Of a stretch of 64,000 nt of DNA, positions 26,107 through 37,110 are shown in pieces. The notes below the pieces were generated by a model. That model saw nothing but the letters and a program-made list of their open reading frames with translations. It was not told the DNA's origin and made no database searches. The stretch is taken from contig WPIO01000102.1 of assembly GCA_009760855.2 (NCBI GenBank), positions 622,001 through 686,000 of the forward strand, in the 5' to 3' direction. Position 1 is the stretch's first letter. Each line of letters opens with the position of its first letter. Origin of the DNA: Cristatella mucedo (taxonomy: Eukaryota; Bryozoa; Phylactolaemata; Cristatellidae). Both the position numbers and the translations under genes were made by a program.

Positions 26107-28110
26107 ATGTTCGATCTTATGGAAAAAGAAACTAAAATCAAGAAAAAAGTATTTATATTTGCAGGCAATGAAAGACCTGCACTACAAAACACCTATCATA
26201 ACATAGGTTGGTCAATTGCGGATGAATTAACGCAGGAATTAGAATTAACGTGGGAACGTATTGGGAATGCATTAGTTGCAGAAAAAGATAATTTAATGTA
26301 TGTAAAGCCAGTTGCTAAAAACCCAATGGACATAGATAAAGAAACATTGGGAGAATCATGGGAAAAGCTTGGGTTAGATCATGGTCCTGATTATTATGGC
26401 TATACTGATACTTATTTTGATGGTTATGGGTATGGTGATTACAATTCTAGTGGAATTGCTGTGTTGGAATTATTCCAACAAAAAATAATATCTAAAAATG
26501 ACGATTGCTATATAATTTCGGACAATGATAAAATTAAAACAGGAAAAGTAGAGATCTTGGCAGATGGTAGATATTTCGCAGATGAGCAAAATAATGCGAT
26601 AAAAGATATCCTAATGAGAAACGATATGCCATTTAAAAGAATTGATATTGGAACAATAAGAGATAAACATCATGAAAAAATAGATCCTAAAAAAATTGAT
26701 ATTGCAAAAATAAGTAAAGAAATTTTGGAAGTCGTTACTAAAGAAGAAATCATGTTAGATAAAATCAGTAATTTAGGATCGATTGCATCTGCAGTTGATT
26801 TAAATAAAGCTATTAAATTCTTACAACATACTCAAAATAAAGGAGTGCATTTTTTGACTTTATTGAATAAAAATACTGACAAGATTGCAAAGCTTCCCGA
26901 AAATCAAACTTCTGGTGTAAAATTTAACCTTGTAAAATTGGTATATTTTATGACGGACAATTATCCAGATGTTTTGCGTCCAATGATGAAACAACAGGAG
27001 TTTGTAGAAATACTTCATAAACTAGATCTTTATTGTGCAAATTTTGGAAATAAAAGACACTTTAATACTTTTTTGCCACCTTCGAGATATCTTGAAGAAC
27101 AACTATCAACAAAACGAACAAAGGTATTGACTCCTTATTTTGACCAGACCTTTAGTAGCCCAGTTACAGGAATTCGGTCATACGCTGCTGATTTGGTTGA
27201 TTTAAAATCTTTAGGGGTAGATATTTTTGATTCACAACATTATCAAAGTAAAGAAACATTATCATCATTAATGCTAAAAATAGACGAGTTGGTTGAAGCT
27301 AGCGATTCTTGTTTTTTTATGCCGAACCCTTTTAACATAAGAGATGAATTTAAACCTTGTAATGGCTTTAAAAAAGCTATTGATCTACGTAGCTGTACCA
27401 ATGACGTAAGGCGTACTTTTTGGGAAACTTATATTTTAAACAAAGCAATAGAATATACAAAAGGCGTGTCTGGAATATGTGGAGGTCTACAAATGATGGC
27501 AAATGCTATGGGCTTTTATGTTGGTGAATTATCATATCCGCAGAATCATAAAGACATGAAAGAAAAAGATCAAGTTTCGTCCCCTAAATTACAACGTACA
27601 GTCCCAGTCCTTAGTGCACATGGCCAAGGAGTTACGCTGCATGCAAATAGATATGGCAAAAGCGATCAAAAATTTTATGGTGAAAAGCTTGAAGATACTG
27701 TGCAACATAACAGTGCTTTATTGGCTAAATATGAATTAATTGGTGCAACAAATCCACATGAGTCATATGATGCAGTAGTAAAAGATTTAAGATTAACGCA
27801 CGGTAAAAATGAAAGAAATATGCTTTCTACTCAATATCATCCAGAGGCTCAACAAATTTCTGATGTCAGAAATCAGGAGATTATGTTAGAAATGGTTCAT
27901 GAGCCTGCATTACTACACGAACATCCAAAAATAGCAATAACTGTGAGAGACAATGTAGCAAAAATGCTAGATTGTGTAAAACTTGGTACAGATGAAAAAC
28001 AATTGCTAGATTGTGTAAGAGTTGGTAAAGATGAAAAAAAATCTATATATCAAAAAGCAGAGCAAAGAAGAGTTCCTCTTTATGCTGGGATTGGTTATTG
28101 TTCTTATTAA
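26107..28110 (+). CDS. Fusion: Pth-like N-terminus with class I glutamine-amidotransferase-like C-terminus
   Basis: 667 residues. Residues 14-60 resemble peptidyl-tRNA hydrolase: VFIFAGNERPALQNTYHNIG keeps the Asn and His of the GNPG...HN.G site, then ALVAEKDNLMYVKP. The usual GGHNGL block is not clear. The C-terminal third (about 440-620) has ICGGLQMM, a Cys nucleophile elbow, VLSAHGQGV, and TQYHPEAQ, the Cys-His-Glu set of peptidase C26/PuuD-like proteins. The middle is unassigned. The combination is unusual. It faces ggt, so a role in gamma-glutamyl metabolism is conceivable. Confidence 0.6.
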   Translation: MFDLMEKETKIKKKVFIFAGNERPALQNTYHNIGWSIADELTQELELTWERIGNALVAEKDNLMYVKPVAKNPMDIDKETLGESWEKLGLDHGPDYYGYTDTYFDGYGYGDYNSSGIAVLELFQQKIISKNDDCYIISDNDKIKTGKVEILADGRYFADEQNNAIKDILMRNDMPFKRIDIGTIRDKHHEKIDPKKIDIAKISKEILEVVTKEEIMLDKISNLGSIASAVDLNKAIKFLQHTQNKGVHFLTLLNKNTDKIAKLPENQTSGVKFNLVKLVYFMTDNYPDVLRPMMKQQEFVEILHKLDLYCANFGNKRHFNTFLPPSRYLEEQLSTKRTKVLTPYFDQTFSSPVTGIRSYAADLVDLKSLGVDIFDSQHYQSKETLSSLMLKIDELVEASDSCFFMPNPFNIRDEFKPCNGFKKAIDLRSCTNDVRRTFWETYILNKAIEYTKGVSGICGGLQMMANAMGFYVGELSYPQNHKDMKEKDQVSSPKLQRTVPVLSAHGQGVTLHANRYGKSDQKFYGEKLEDTVQHNSALLAKYELIGATNPHESYDAVVKDLRLTHGKNERNMLSTQYHPEAQQISDVRNQEIMLEMVHEPALLHEHPKIAITVRDNVAKMLDCVKLGTDEKQLLDCVRVGKDEKKSIYQKAEQRRVPLYAGIGYCSY

Positions 28111-28115
28111 AGAAC

Positions 28116-28391
28116 AATCATCATATTGATTTTATATGCCACGATAGTAACATATTTGAAGATATTGCTCATAACTCTTTAAAACTTGCGAGGCAGCTCA
28201 TAAAAAGAATGAGGCATTATATTTCTTGTTTAGCCTATAAAACAAGGGCTTATGCTAAATCTAGAGAGACTTTACACAGGAAAATGAAATTTTTATGTTT
28301 AGAGAAGAAATTTGTAAATGAATTTATTTATCAATGCCTAAAAACGTCGAATTATCACAATTTTGTTTCCGAATTTACTTATAGACCGTGA
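28116..28391 (+). pseudogene. Possible transposase C-terminal remnant (IS1-like)
   Basis: About 90 codons with a start inside the preceding gene's end. The stretch RMRHYISCLAYKTRAYAKSR resembles the C-terminal R.RH...L.RKT..FSKS block of IS1-type transposases. No upstream catalytic part or terminal repeats are seen. It could be chance similarity. Confidence 0.3.
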
Positions 28392-28793
28392 AAACATAAT
28401 GCTTACCTATAGAAAACCCCTTGACCCCTTCTTAAATTTAGGCTCTTGACCTAACTGGCTCCCCAATCTTGAAGAGTTTCGAATATTTTATCCTCAAATT
28501 AATTGAAAAAATGAATGAAAAAATGTATTTTGAATTTGAGAATAGATTGGTTGCTTAAAGTGTAAAATATTTTCAAAATTTTACTTGGTGATAAAAAATT
28601 AAGGTTTTTAATAGTATTGCAGTTTTTGATGATTTATGCAATACAAAAAATTTAGCATTGCATATATACAACACTAAATAATTTATATTGCAAAGTAGTC
28701 TTTGTTTGCGATATAAAATATTTTTTGGTGTATTTTCTTGACATTTATAAGATAAATATTCTTATTGTATAACAAAGATATAATAATGTAAGT
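28392..28793. other. Non-coding junction at the distal end of element B, with promoter
   Basis: It contains the candidate attachment core tggctcccc at 28456-28464. A TTGACA at 28738-28743 precedes the Fic gene and is followed by the inverted repeat ATAAGA-taaatat-TCTTAT, a possible operator, as in the element A cargo promoter. No gene is seen. Confidence 0.45.
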
Positions 28794-29891
28794 ATGAGAA
28801 CTCCTTTTATTCCGCATAATTTACCAATTAAAGACTTAGACTTGTCAAAATTAATCAAGTTAGTGTCCGAAGCAAATAGCAATCTTTCAAGATATAATGG
28901 GGCTTTATCTCATTTAATTAATCCGTCTTTGTTGCTTGCAACCTTTGCAACAAAAGAAGCGGTTTTATCCTCAAGAATTGAAGGAACTCAAGCATCTTTG
29001 GAAGATGTATTGCAAAAAGACTCAAAAAAACACGATGAAAGCAAGATTTTAGATATTGAAGAGATAGAAAATTGTAAAAAAGCTCTGGAATACGGAGCGG
29101 AAGATTTAAAAAATCGCCCACTTTGCCTTAATTTAATTAAAGATATACACTCAATCTTATTAAATGGAGTGCGTGGACATAATAAAGACAGGGGCAATTT
29201 TAGAAAAATACAAAATTTCATTGGTTTTACAGGAGCTACAATTGAGCAAGCTTCTTATATTCCGCCAAGTCCTGATAAAATGTTTATAGCACTTGATAAT
29301 TGGGAAAAATATATTCATTTGGAATCAGAGGAAATTTTAATTCAACTTGCCGTAATCCACGCACAGTTTGAAATAATTCATCCATTTTTAGATGGCAACG
29401 GCAGGATTGGAAGAATTTTAATTCCATTGTTTTTATATGCTAAAAAGTACTTAGATTTTCCAGCATTCTATATGAGTGAATATCTTGAATCTTGTCGTAG
29501 TGAATATTACGCAAGGCTAAAAAATATAAGTGAAAACAACGATTGGCAAGGATGGATTGAGTTTTTTTTAAGAGCAATTATAGAGCAATCAAAGATTAGT
29601 AAAAATAGAGTTGATAGGATTTTAGAGCTATATGATAGAATAAAGCAACGAATTATTAGCTCGACACAATCACAATACACAATACAACTTATTGATATTT
29701 TATTTGAAAAACCAATCTTAAATGCTTCTTATGTTTGCAAAAAGATAGAAGGTATAAATAAATCAACCACAATAAGGATTTTGAATGAATTATCTGAAAT
29801 TAACATATTAAAAAAACATGAGGGTCAAGGCTCAAAGCCTTCCTCTTATGAGTTTGTTGAGTTGTTGAATATTGTTGAGAATAGGGTTTAG
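28794..29891 (+). CDS. Fic-domain protein (class II), paralogue of 19721-20809
   Basis: 365 residues and intact. Active site HPFLDGNGRIGR near residue 200 and inhibitory motif SSRIEG near residue 60 are both complete. It is very similar to the element A protein along its length (for example PFIPHNLPIKDLD against PFTPHTLPIQNLD) and has a winged-helix-like C-terminus. It lies directly upstream of the mod gene. It is one of the few undamaged genes of element B, which suggests selection to keep it or recent arrival. Confidence 0.92.
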   Translation: MRTPFIPHNLPIKDLDLSKLIKLVSEANSNLSRYNGALSHLINPSLLLATFATKEAVLSSRIEGTQASLEDVLQKDSKKHDESKILDIEEIENCKKALEYGAEDLKNRPLCLNLIKDIHSILLNGVRGHNKDRGNFRKIQNFIGFTGATIEQASYIPPSPDKMFIALDNWEKYIHLESEEILIQLAVIHAQFEIIHPFLDGNGRIGRILIPLFLYAKKYLDFPAFYMSEYLESCRSEYYARLKNISENNDWQGWIEFFLRAIIEQSKISKNRVDRILELYDRIKQRIISSTQSQYTIQLIDILFEKPILNASYVCKKIEGINKSTTIRILNELSEINILKKHEGQGSKPSSYEFVELLNIVENRV

Positions 29892-29959
29892 TTTTTATGT
29901 ATATGTCAAAAGAATTTTTAAAAAGTAAAATTCAAGATGCGTGAAAAGATTTTGAAGAA

Positions 29960-31894
29960 TTGTTTATAGAAAAAGAGTTAAATGATAACAAATTGATTGA
30001 TTTAGTTTTCTCAAATGGAAAAAGTAGCAATCAAGAGTTGACTGATAAAATTGTTGAAAAATTCTTTGAAGATGAAGAAATAAAAAGACATTTTTTTACA
30101 ATTAATGATAAATATTGCTTATTTAAAGCACAGGATTTTAAATTTTTTCTCGAAGCAGGAAAAACTTACAATTCATATACACAATTTAAAAATGCAATTG
30201 GCTTGGCAGAAGACAACAGATACCTCAAACACTCTGGCGATGTTGTGTTGAATTTTTCTTTTAAAGACTGCATTTTAGAAGGCGGACAATCAAATGAAGA
30301 CGGAACGGATTATAGTATTGAATTTGATAAAAACGGCGAGCTAAAAGAAACAAAATCAAAAAGAAAAGAGATATTTTTCAACGAGATTGTCGCAAAAGAC
30401 GACATTGATGTTTTGAAAAAACCAAAAGCATTGACTCATAGCAAAAGAATTGAGGCACAGGATAATTTTATGGAAGGAATGAAGGCAGTTGAGATCTCAA
30501 TTGATAATATTAACCACAATAAAGACAACCTACTAATAAAAGGCAACAACTTGCTAGCTTTGCATTCAATTTTGCCAATTTACAAAGGTAAGGTTAAATT
30601 AATTTACATTGATCCACCTTATAATACAGGTAACGATGGCTTTAAATATAACGATAATTTTAACCACTCAACTTGGCTGACTTTTATGAAAAACAGACTT
30701 GAGATTGCAAGAGAGTTGTTGAGTGATGATGGGGTTATTTTTGTGCAATGCGATGACAACGAACAAGCTTATTTAAAAGTTTTGATGGATGAGGTGTTTG
30801 AGAGGGAGGAGTTTGTTGAAGATTTGATAAGGAAAACTAAATCAACAACAAATGATGCAAAAGTTGGCTTCAATATGCAACATGAAAATACTTTAATATT
30901 TGCTAAAAATAAATTAAAACTTTTATTAATCGGAAAGGAAAAAACTTGGGAGAATTATAAAAATCCAGATAACGATCCAAATGGTGCTTGGGTTGTCGGC
31001 GACCCAAGCGCCCCAACTGGAAGTATGTTTGAAATTATAAATCCATATACAGGAAAAATTGACTTACCTCCCAAAAATCGCCAATGGCAATTTTCGTTTT
31101 CAACTTTTGAAAAATATGTTGAAAGTGGTAAAATAAAATTTAAAAAAGAACACAAAGAAAATGAAAGAGGGTTTATTTTCAAAAGATATAAAGATGAAGT
31201 TAGAAGTGATTTTCATTTATTAAATAGTCTTGAAGGTTGCGATAATAAATATATGAATCAAGTTACAACAAAAGAAAGAAATAAAATATTTGGTGAATGT
31301 GATTTTTCATATCCAAAGCCCGAAGAATTTTTAGAATTAATCATAGCGTCATCAACCCAACCGGGCGACCTCGTCCTAGATTTCTTCGCAGGTTCTGGCA
31401 CAACTGGTGCATTTGCACACAAAATGGGGCGTAGGTGGATAATGATTGAGCAGATGCAATATATTGAAAACATAACAAAAGTTAGAATGCAAAAAGTGCT
31501 GGAGGGCGAACAAGGTGGAGTGTCAAAAAACCATAACTGGCAAGGCGGAGGCAGTTTTTGCTATCTTGAACTTGCAAAATGGAACGAAACGGCAAAAGAG
31601 AAAATTTTGTCTTGTAATAGTTTAGAGGAGTTGAAAAAATTGTTTAAGGAGATTTATGAAAAATACTTCTTGAATTACAATTTGAACACAAAGCTCTTTT
31701 TTGAAGGGCAAAACTCACAGGCAATAATAGATAAAGATGAATTTAAGGCACTTGGACTTGAAAAACAAAAGCAAATCTTTTGTAATATGCTTGATTTGAA
31801 TCAAATGTATATCCTTGCAAGCGATGCTGAAGATAAGATTTACAATCTTTCAAAAGAAGACATTGAATTAACAAAGAAGTTTTATTCTATTTAA
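29960..31894 (+). CDS. mod: Type III restriction system modification methylase (Mod), start region damaged
   Basis: 644 residues from TTG 29960. Beta-class adenine methylase order: motif IV DPPYNTGNDGF (near residue 218), a target-recognition region, then motif I LDFFAGSGTTGAF (near 475). An ATG at 29897 opens the same frame (MYMSKEFLKSKIQDA) but meets TGA at 29942, so the original start was probably there and the N-terminus is now broken or begins at TTG. The catalytic region is undamaged. The partner res gene directly follows, starting at 31897, and is dead, so at most methylation remains. Confidence 0.85.
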   Translation: MFIEKELNDNKLIDLVFSNGKSSNQELTDKIVEKFFEDEEIKRHFFTINDKYCLFKAQDFKFFLEAGKTYNSYTQFKNAIGLAEDNRYLKHSGDVVLNFSFKDCILEGGQSNEDGTDYSIEFDKNGELKETKSKRKEIFFNEIVAKDDIDVLKKPKALTHSKRIEAQDNFMEGMKAVEISIDNINHNKDNLLIKGNNLLALHSILPIYKGKVKLIYIDPPYNTGNDGFKYNDNFNHSTWLTFMKNRLEIARELLSDDGVIFVQCDDNEQAYLKVLMDEVFEREEFVEDLIRKTKSTTNDAKVGFNMQHENTLIFAKNKLKLLLIGKEKTWENYKNPDNDPNGAWVVGDPSAPTGSMFEIINPYTGKIDLPPKNRQWQFSFSTFEKYVESGKIKFKKEHKENERGFIFKRYKDEVRSDFHLLNSLEGCDNKYMNQVTTKERNKIFGECDFSYPKPEEFLELIIASSTQPGDLVLDFFAGSGTTGAFAHKMGRRWIMIEQMQYIENITKVRMQKVLEGEQGGVSKNHNWQGGGSFCYLELAKWNETAKEKILSCNSLEELKKLFKEIYEKYFLNYNLNTKLFFEGQNSQAIIDKDEFKALGLEKQKQIFCNMLDLNQMYILASDAEDKIYNLSKEDIELTKKFYSI

Positions 31895-31896
31895 GT

Positions 31897-34556
31897 ATGA
31901 CAGAGATAAAATTTAAAGATATACCAGATTTACTTGTCAATAGAGTTGTTAATGAATTTGGAAAAAGAACAATTGAAAATACTGAAATTCCTGAATACAT
32001 AACAAGTAATTTAAAACATAAATTGTTTGAATGGCAGAAGCAATCTATACAGCTTTTTTTAATTTATGCTGAAAATAAATCAGTTTTTGATAAACTTCCC
32101 TACACTCATCTAATGTTTAATCTTGCCACTGGGGCAGGAAAAACATTACTTATGGCAAGTAGTATTTTATATTATTATAAGCAGGGCTATAGGAATTTTT
32201 TGTTTTTTGTTAATCAAAACAACATTGTTGACAAAACAGAGCAAAATTTAGCAAATAAATATCATTCGAAGCATTTATTCTCGCAGGATATTATAATTGA
32301 TAACAAACGAATTGAAATTAGAAATGTTGACAATTTTAGCGATGGACAAGATGGCATAATTGAAATAAAATTTACTACAATAAACAAGTTTTATAACGAT
32401 ATTCACCTTGAAAAAGAGAATATCAACACACTTGATGATTTACACAAGAAAAATATCGTAATGCTTGCCGATTAAGCTCATCACTTAAATGCAAATAGCA
32501 AGAAATATAAAAACACTTTACTAGACGAAGTAGAGGAATTAAAAGACAATGCAGGGGAGGATAAAATTGAAAAACTAGGCTAGGAACATACTGTAATAGA
32601 CCTGGTATTAAAAAAAAGGTATTAACATTCAAAACAAAAATGTATTACTTGAATTTACGGCAACAATTCCAAATAATCCAAATTTTGTTGAGAAATATAA
32701 AGATAAAACTATTTTTTGTTTTGATTTAAAAGACTTCTTTCAAAAGGCCACACAAAGCAAATCAATCTTCTATCTTCACAATCTGATAAGAAAAACAGAA
32801 TATTAATTGCCCTGCTTTTTAATTGGTATAGACAGAAAATTGCACTTAAAAATAATATTCCAAATTTTAAAAGTGTTATATTGTTTAAAAGTAAATTGAT
32901 TGAGAAAAGTAAAGAAGATTTTGAATTTTTCAAAAACTTGATTGATAAACTAACAAAAGAAGATATTGAGAATTTAAAACAAGAGGCAAATATTAATAAA
33001 AATGATAATCATTTAATACACGAACAAGCAAATGATAGGTTTAATCAAATTTGGCACTATACAGCAAAAGAAAATATTGAATTGCAAGAAGTGGTTAATT
33101 TTATTAAAGACAGTTTTCAGGACAGAAATTTGATAATTACAAATTCCAAAGAAGGCACAAAAACAAAAGAAAGACAACCAATGAACAAGAAGTACTATTA
33201 AATAATTTAGAGGAAAAAAGCAATCCTATTCGTGCAATATTTACAGTTGATAGATTAACGGAAGGATGGGATGTTTTGAATTTGTTTGATGTTGTAAGAC
33301 TTTATCAAGGTCAAAATGCAGGCGGAAGTAACAAAACTGTACCAGAGTCTACAATTAAAGAAAAACAGTTAATTGGTCGTGGGGTTAGATATTGTCCATT
33401 TCAATATCAAGATACAGAATGCAATAAACGCAAATTTGATAGCAATTTAAACAACGAATTAAGAATATTAGAAGAATTATTTTATCATACTTATGATGAA
33501 GAATCTCGATATATTTCACATTTAAAAACAGAACTTAAGAAAGATGGCTATATAGCAGATGATAAAGAAATTATTGAATTTGATTTGAAAGAGGAATTTA
33601 AGAAAAGTGATTTTTATAAAAATGTTAAAGTTTGGAAAAATGAAAAAATCAACAATCCTGACAAGAAGAACAACACACTCGAAAGCATTAAAAATAATAA
33701 AGATGATTTATTTGAATACAATTTAACAAAAAGTAATTTAAAGCAAGATTCCTTGGAGGTTAAAAAAAGCTGTATTTTTGGTAATGCGAGACAAGAACAA
33801 ATAAAGATTAAAGATATTATTGATAGACATATTTTAAGAAACGCAGTATCTAAAAGTAAAAATCTTGATTTTACAAAATTGGCTAATGAACTAGAAATGA
33901 ACAGTATTGAGGATTTATTAAGCGATAATTTTTTTGGTAATTTTGAAATCAATTTAACGCTTGATAAAGAAATTAAAGACATCAATAATAAAGAAAGGTT
34001 AAGTATAGCTATAAACTTTTTAGATTGGTTTAATAAAAAGATAACTGAATACTCAAATCCTCACAAAGGAACGGAAGAATTTGAGCCACTTAGTTTTGAT
34101 AAAATTTTTATAGAACCAAAGAGGAAAATGATTGATAAAAAAGAAATTTCACAAATAAATAAATGTGAAAATAGTTGGTATATTTTAAATAAATGCTATC
34201 TCAATGGGAATGAACAAAAGTGTTTAGAAGATATTCAACAAAACTTCATTAATAAACTTGAAGATAAGAAAGAGATTTACTTATTAAGAAACGAAGAAGT
34301 ATATAAAATATATAATACACATGGGCAAGGTTTTCAGCCTGATTTTATCATATTCATAAAAGATAACGATGAAAAATACTATCAGATATTAGTTGAGGCT
34401 AAAGGTAAACATTTAACAGGATATGATAAATGGAAAGAGGATTTTTTATCGCAACTTGAAAGCCTCAATGACAAAAAAGATTTTTCTTTTGAAAATATAT
34501 ATTATAAATTAATTGTTTTGCCGTTTTATAATAAAGAAAAAAAAGAGATTGTTTAG
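31897..34556 (+). pseudogene. res: Type III restriction subunit (Res), inactivated
   Basis: The N-terminal ORF has the Walker A motif LATGAGKTLLMAS. The Walker B DEAH box is cut exactly by TAA at 32473-32475 (D-stop-A-H-H). A TAG follows about 110 bases later, then frameshifts near 32.62, 32.8 and 33.2 kb. Later ORFs hold TEGWDVLN and LIGRGVRY (helicase motifs V and VI). The C-terminal nuclease is QPDFIIF...VEAKGKHL, a PD-ExK site. All domains are recognisable but cannot be made as one chain. Confidence 0.9.
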
Positions 34557-34611
34557 ATAAAATTGATGAAATTATAAACAAGGTTGTGAAAGTGTGAATT
34601 AAAAAAGCAAT

Positions 34612-36002
34612 ATGCAAAGTAGTAATAACAAGCCAATTTACTTTTCAGATTACTTCAAAATAGATAAGGTAAAACTTAAAAAACTAGGCACTTTTGACCC
34701 AATTTTGAATTACGATACAGCTCTTTTTATTGAGCCTTTGATTTTATCAAAAAGCTCAAATGATATAATCTCAAACGCAAAAAAGACTTATGATGAATTT
34801 TTCTTAATTATTTTAAAACTCTTGAGAAATTCAAAACAAGAAAATGATAAAGCTTGGCAGGGTGCAAAAAGACTTTTAAATTTCCCTGAATATAAATACA
34901 CTTGCATTGGTTATGCAAGAACTTCAAGCTTTGGTAGTGGTTCAGGAGCCGAGTTGAATGATAAAATATTAAAATGAGCAAAGGAAATGATTGAAATTTC
35001 AAGAGATGAGCCTGAAATATTGCCATTTTTAAGTCTTCTTCAGGAGGGAATCGGAGGCGATAGAATTTCAGATATGACTCAAAAGATAATAGATAAAGAA
35101 ATTTGCGAATGTACGATTGATATAATGAAACAAATTGATTTTCAAGTCAAAACAACAAAACATACAAGATTAAATGGAGATGTCTATCACTTGCCATACA
35201 ATCCTTATTCAAAATGTGTTTTAAAGCTTCTTCCTGAGGATATTTTATGAGCTTATCTATTGCTAATGATTTTGAAAACTGGACATTGCACGCAATAGAT
35301 GCAAATAACAGACTTAGAGATAGGATTAATCAAGAATTGGGTCAAAAATGGATGGAGGCAACTAAAAAAATACAAGAAAGAAACAATTATTAATAAAATA
35401 AAAACTGATAAAGAGTTTTTCCTTGAAATAGTTAGAGCCTTAAGAGATTCAAGTATTGAGCATTACGATTTAGAAAAAGATAGTGAAGGGCTTTATAGAT
35501 GGCTCTTAGATAGTGAAAAGTTTATCAAACTAGAGTCTTTTGAGAAAACTGAAAAATGCGAGGATAATTTAGAAGCAATTGCTTTTGAAATTCAAGTAAT
35601 TATCAATCGTTTTCAAGATTTAATAGAAAATAAAGAGCTTTATAGGATGTTTTGGTCTCAAATAGGTACAAGATTTGTTTATGTCAAAGAACATTACTCA
35701 AAAATGCTTTTTTATGTTATTTGTGATTGTTGGTTTAAGTCAAAAGACAGTAATATAAAAGTAATTCAAGAGATTTAAAATTTACAATATCAAATAAATT
35801 TAATGTCTTTTTAAATATAAAACATGCAAGTAATAACCATCTTGAAACCGCTTCTAAAGACCAGTTAGAATTTTATCAAGACAATCAAAATTCAAAAGGC
35901 TTTTTTATAATATTAAATTTCAGAGAAGAAGAAAATAAACAACTAAAAAATGTAAAACTAATTCAAAAGCCAATTTGCAAAGTTGTTGAAATTAGTTCTC
36001 AA
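34612..36002 (+). pseudogene. Broken gene with nuclease-like C-terminus
   Basis: The N-terminus reads NKPIYFSDYFKIDKVKLKKL. An in-frame TGA at 34975 interrupts it, and the frame then continues to 35250. Two frameshifts follow near 35.25 and 35.4 kb and another near 35.78 kb. The last part has FLNIKHASNNHLETASKDQL and GFFIILNFREEENKQ, a pattern like PD-(D/E)xK nucleases of mobile elements. It was probably a single gene of about 460 codons, cargo after the restriction genes. Family unassigned. Confidence 0.55.
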
Positions 36003-36371
36003 TTGCAAAATAAAAATCTACAACAAACCTTGACTGAATTCGAAGAAATGCCAAAAATAATTGATAACTCAAAATATATAGAAGGGGCTAAAAAGAAAAA
36101 CAAGGACACTGATTTAATAAAAACTGACATTATCAAGCCAATGTTTTTTTTTATTAAAGAGGATGGAATTAAAAAAGGAAAAAAATATAATATATCTGAG
36201 ATTTCAAAAAAAATAATAACTCAATTAAATGAATATAACCAAGATAAACTAATACAAATATATCAATTCAAAGATAAAACTATACTCGATAAAGCTATTA
36301 AATATTGCAAAGGAAAGGCAGGCGGTGAAATAGATAATTGGTGCTATAAGATAAATAAAAAGGAGCTTTAA
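36003..36371 (+). pseudogene. Remnant resembling the C-terminus of the element coiled-coil protein
   Basis: 122 codons, in frame with the end of the preceding broken gene (VVEISSQLQNK...), so the two now form a chimaeric reading frame. The end, CKGKAGGEIDNWCYKINKKEL, resembles the YKWCLAIDKEAKK end of 8951-10006, and position relative to the SpoVG-like gene is the same. Probably a deletion joined two genes. Confidence 0.45.
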
Positions 36372-36383
36372 TCACTTTCCTTT

Positions 36384-36412
36384 TGCCAGCAAAGAGAATA
36401 TTTTTGCTGGCA
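36384..36412. terminator. Hairpin after the backbone remnant, possible terminator
   Basis: TGCCAGCAAA (36384-36393) pairs with TTTGCTGGCA (36403-36412), ten base pairs around a 9-base loop. There is no T-run on the plus side, so it may be a processing or attenuation structure instead. Confidence 0.35.
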
Positions 36413-36463
36413 TATCTCTACATTCTTCAAAAATCATATTTAATACATAAGCAACATTAACGA

Positions 36464-36658
36464 ATGCTTGCTATATCAACTTTAGATAAACTCTTAATCG
36501 AGTTATATCCAAATCAAATATCTGAAAGCGAAAGCAAAGAGGCTGGCAATGTGCTTATTGGCTTTTTTAAGGAGCTTCAAAACACAAGACTAGAGCAAGA
36601 AAAGTTAATCGAAAAAGAAAGTAATCATTTTAAAGAATATGAAAATCACAAGAATTGA
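36464..36658 (+). CDS. Small acidic helical protein, element B copy
   Basis: 64 residues, intact. The opening STLDKLLIELYPNQI parallels the element A protein at 8659-8802, and the remainder is charged helix. The SpoVG-like gene starts 20 bases before its stop. Function unknown. Confidence 0.6.
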   Translation: MLAISTLDKLLIELYPNQISESESKEAGNVLIGFFKELQNTRLEQEKLIEKESNHFKEYENHKN

Positions 36659-36923
36659 GATTGAATTTATAAACCCTAGCAATGGATTGATAGCTTTTGC
36701 AAGCATTGTTATTGATGAGAGTATATTTCTTTCAAGTATAGCTATTCATAAAAAGCTAAATGCTGAAGGTTGTCGCTTAACCTATCCAAGCAAATGGCAA
36801 TTTTCAATATTTTATCCGATAAATAAAGAAGTCTCAAGGCAAATCGAAGAGGCTATTTTTGAGAAGTTAGAAGAAGTAAAAAGTAAAGTAAGAGGTTATG
36901 AAAAAGAAATACAATACAAATAA
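36639..36923 (+). CDS. SpoVG-family protein, element B copy
   Basis: 94 residues, intact. RIEIEFINPSNGLIAFASIV begins the fold, followed by KLNAEGCRLTYPSKW and a C-terminal helix PINKEVSRQIEEAIFEKLEE. It matches 8348-8647 in sequence and position. It overlaps both neighbours, indicating an operon. Confidence 0.78.
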   Translation: MKITRIEIEFINPSNGLIAFASIVIDESIFLSSIAIHKKLNAEGCRLTYPSKWQFSIFYPINKEVSRQIEEAIFEKLEEVKSKVRGYEKEIQYK

Positions 36924-37110
36924 GATAATAGAAAGTTATCGCTCTTATAAAATCTCTGATATTTGCAGGATATTCATAGAAAAGAAATTGCACGCACAAA
37001 CAATAAGAAAATGGATAAAAGAATGCGGACTTGAAGCTTTTGAATATAAGGGGGACTTTTATATATACGGAGCTATCTTAAAAGAGTTTTTAAAGCAAAA
37101 AGCAATATAA
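36898..37110 (+). CDS. Small helix-turn-helix protein
   Basis: 70 residues. YKISDICRIFIEKKLHAQTI followed by RKWIKECGLEA is a MerR/excisionase-like helix-turn-helix, with a C-terminal YIYGAILKEFLKQK. It overlaps the SpoVG-like gene. It could be an excisionase-type accessory factor. Element A has no counterpart; its Rep-like gene occupies the comparable place. Confidence 0.5.
   Translation: MKKKYNTNKIIESYRSYKISDICRIFIEKKLHAQTIRKWIKECGLEAFEYKGDFYIYGAILKEFLKQKAI

Noticed and set aside
29897-34977. Reassignment of a stop codon (for example TGA as Trp) to explain in-frame stops
   Set aside because: TAA, TAG and TGA all interrupt element B genes, together with frameshifts, while neighbouring genes use all three as normal stops. 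Ordinary decay explains it.
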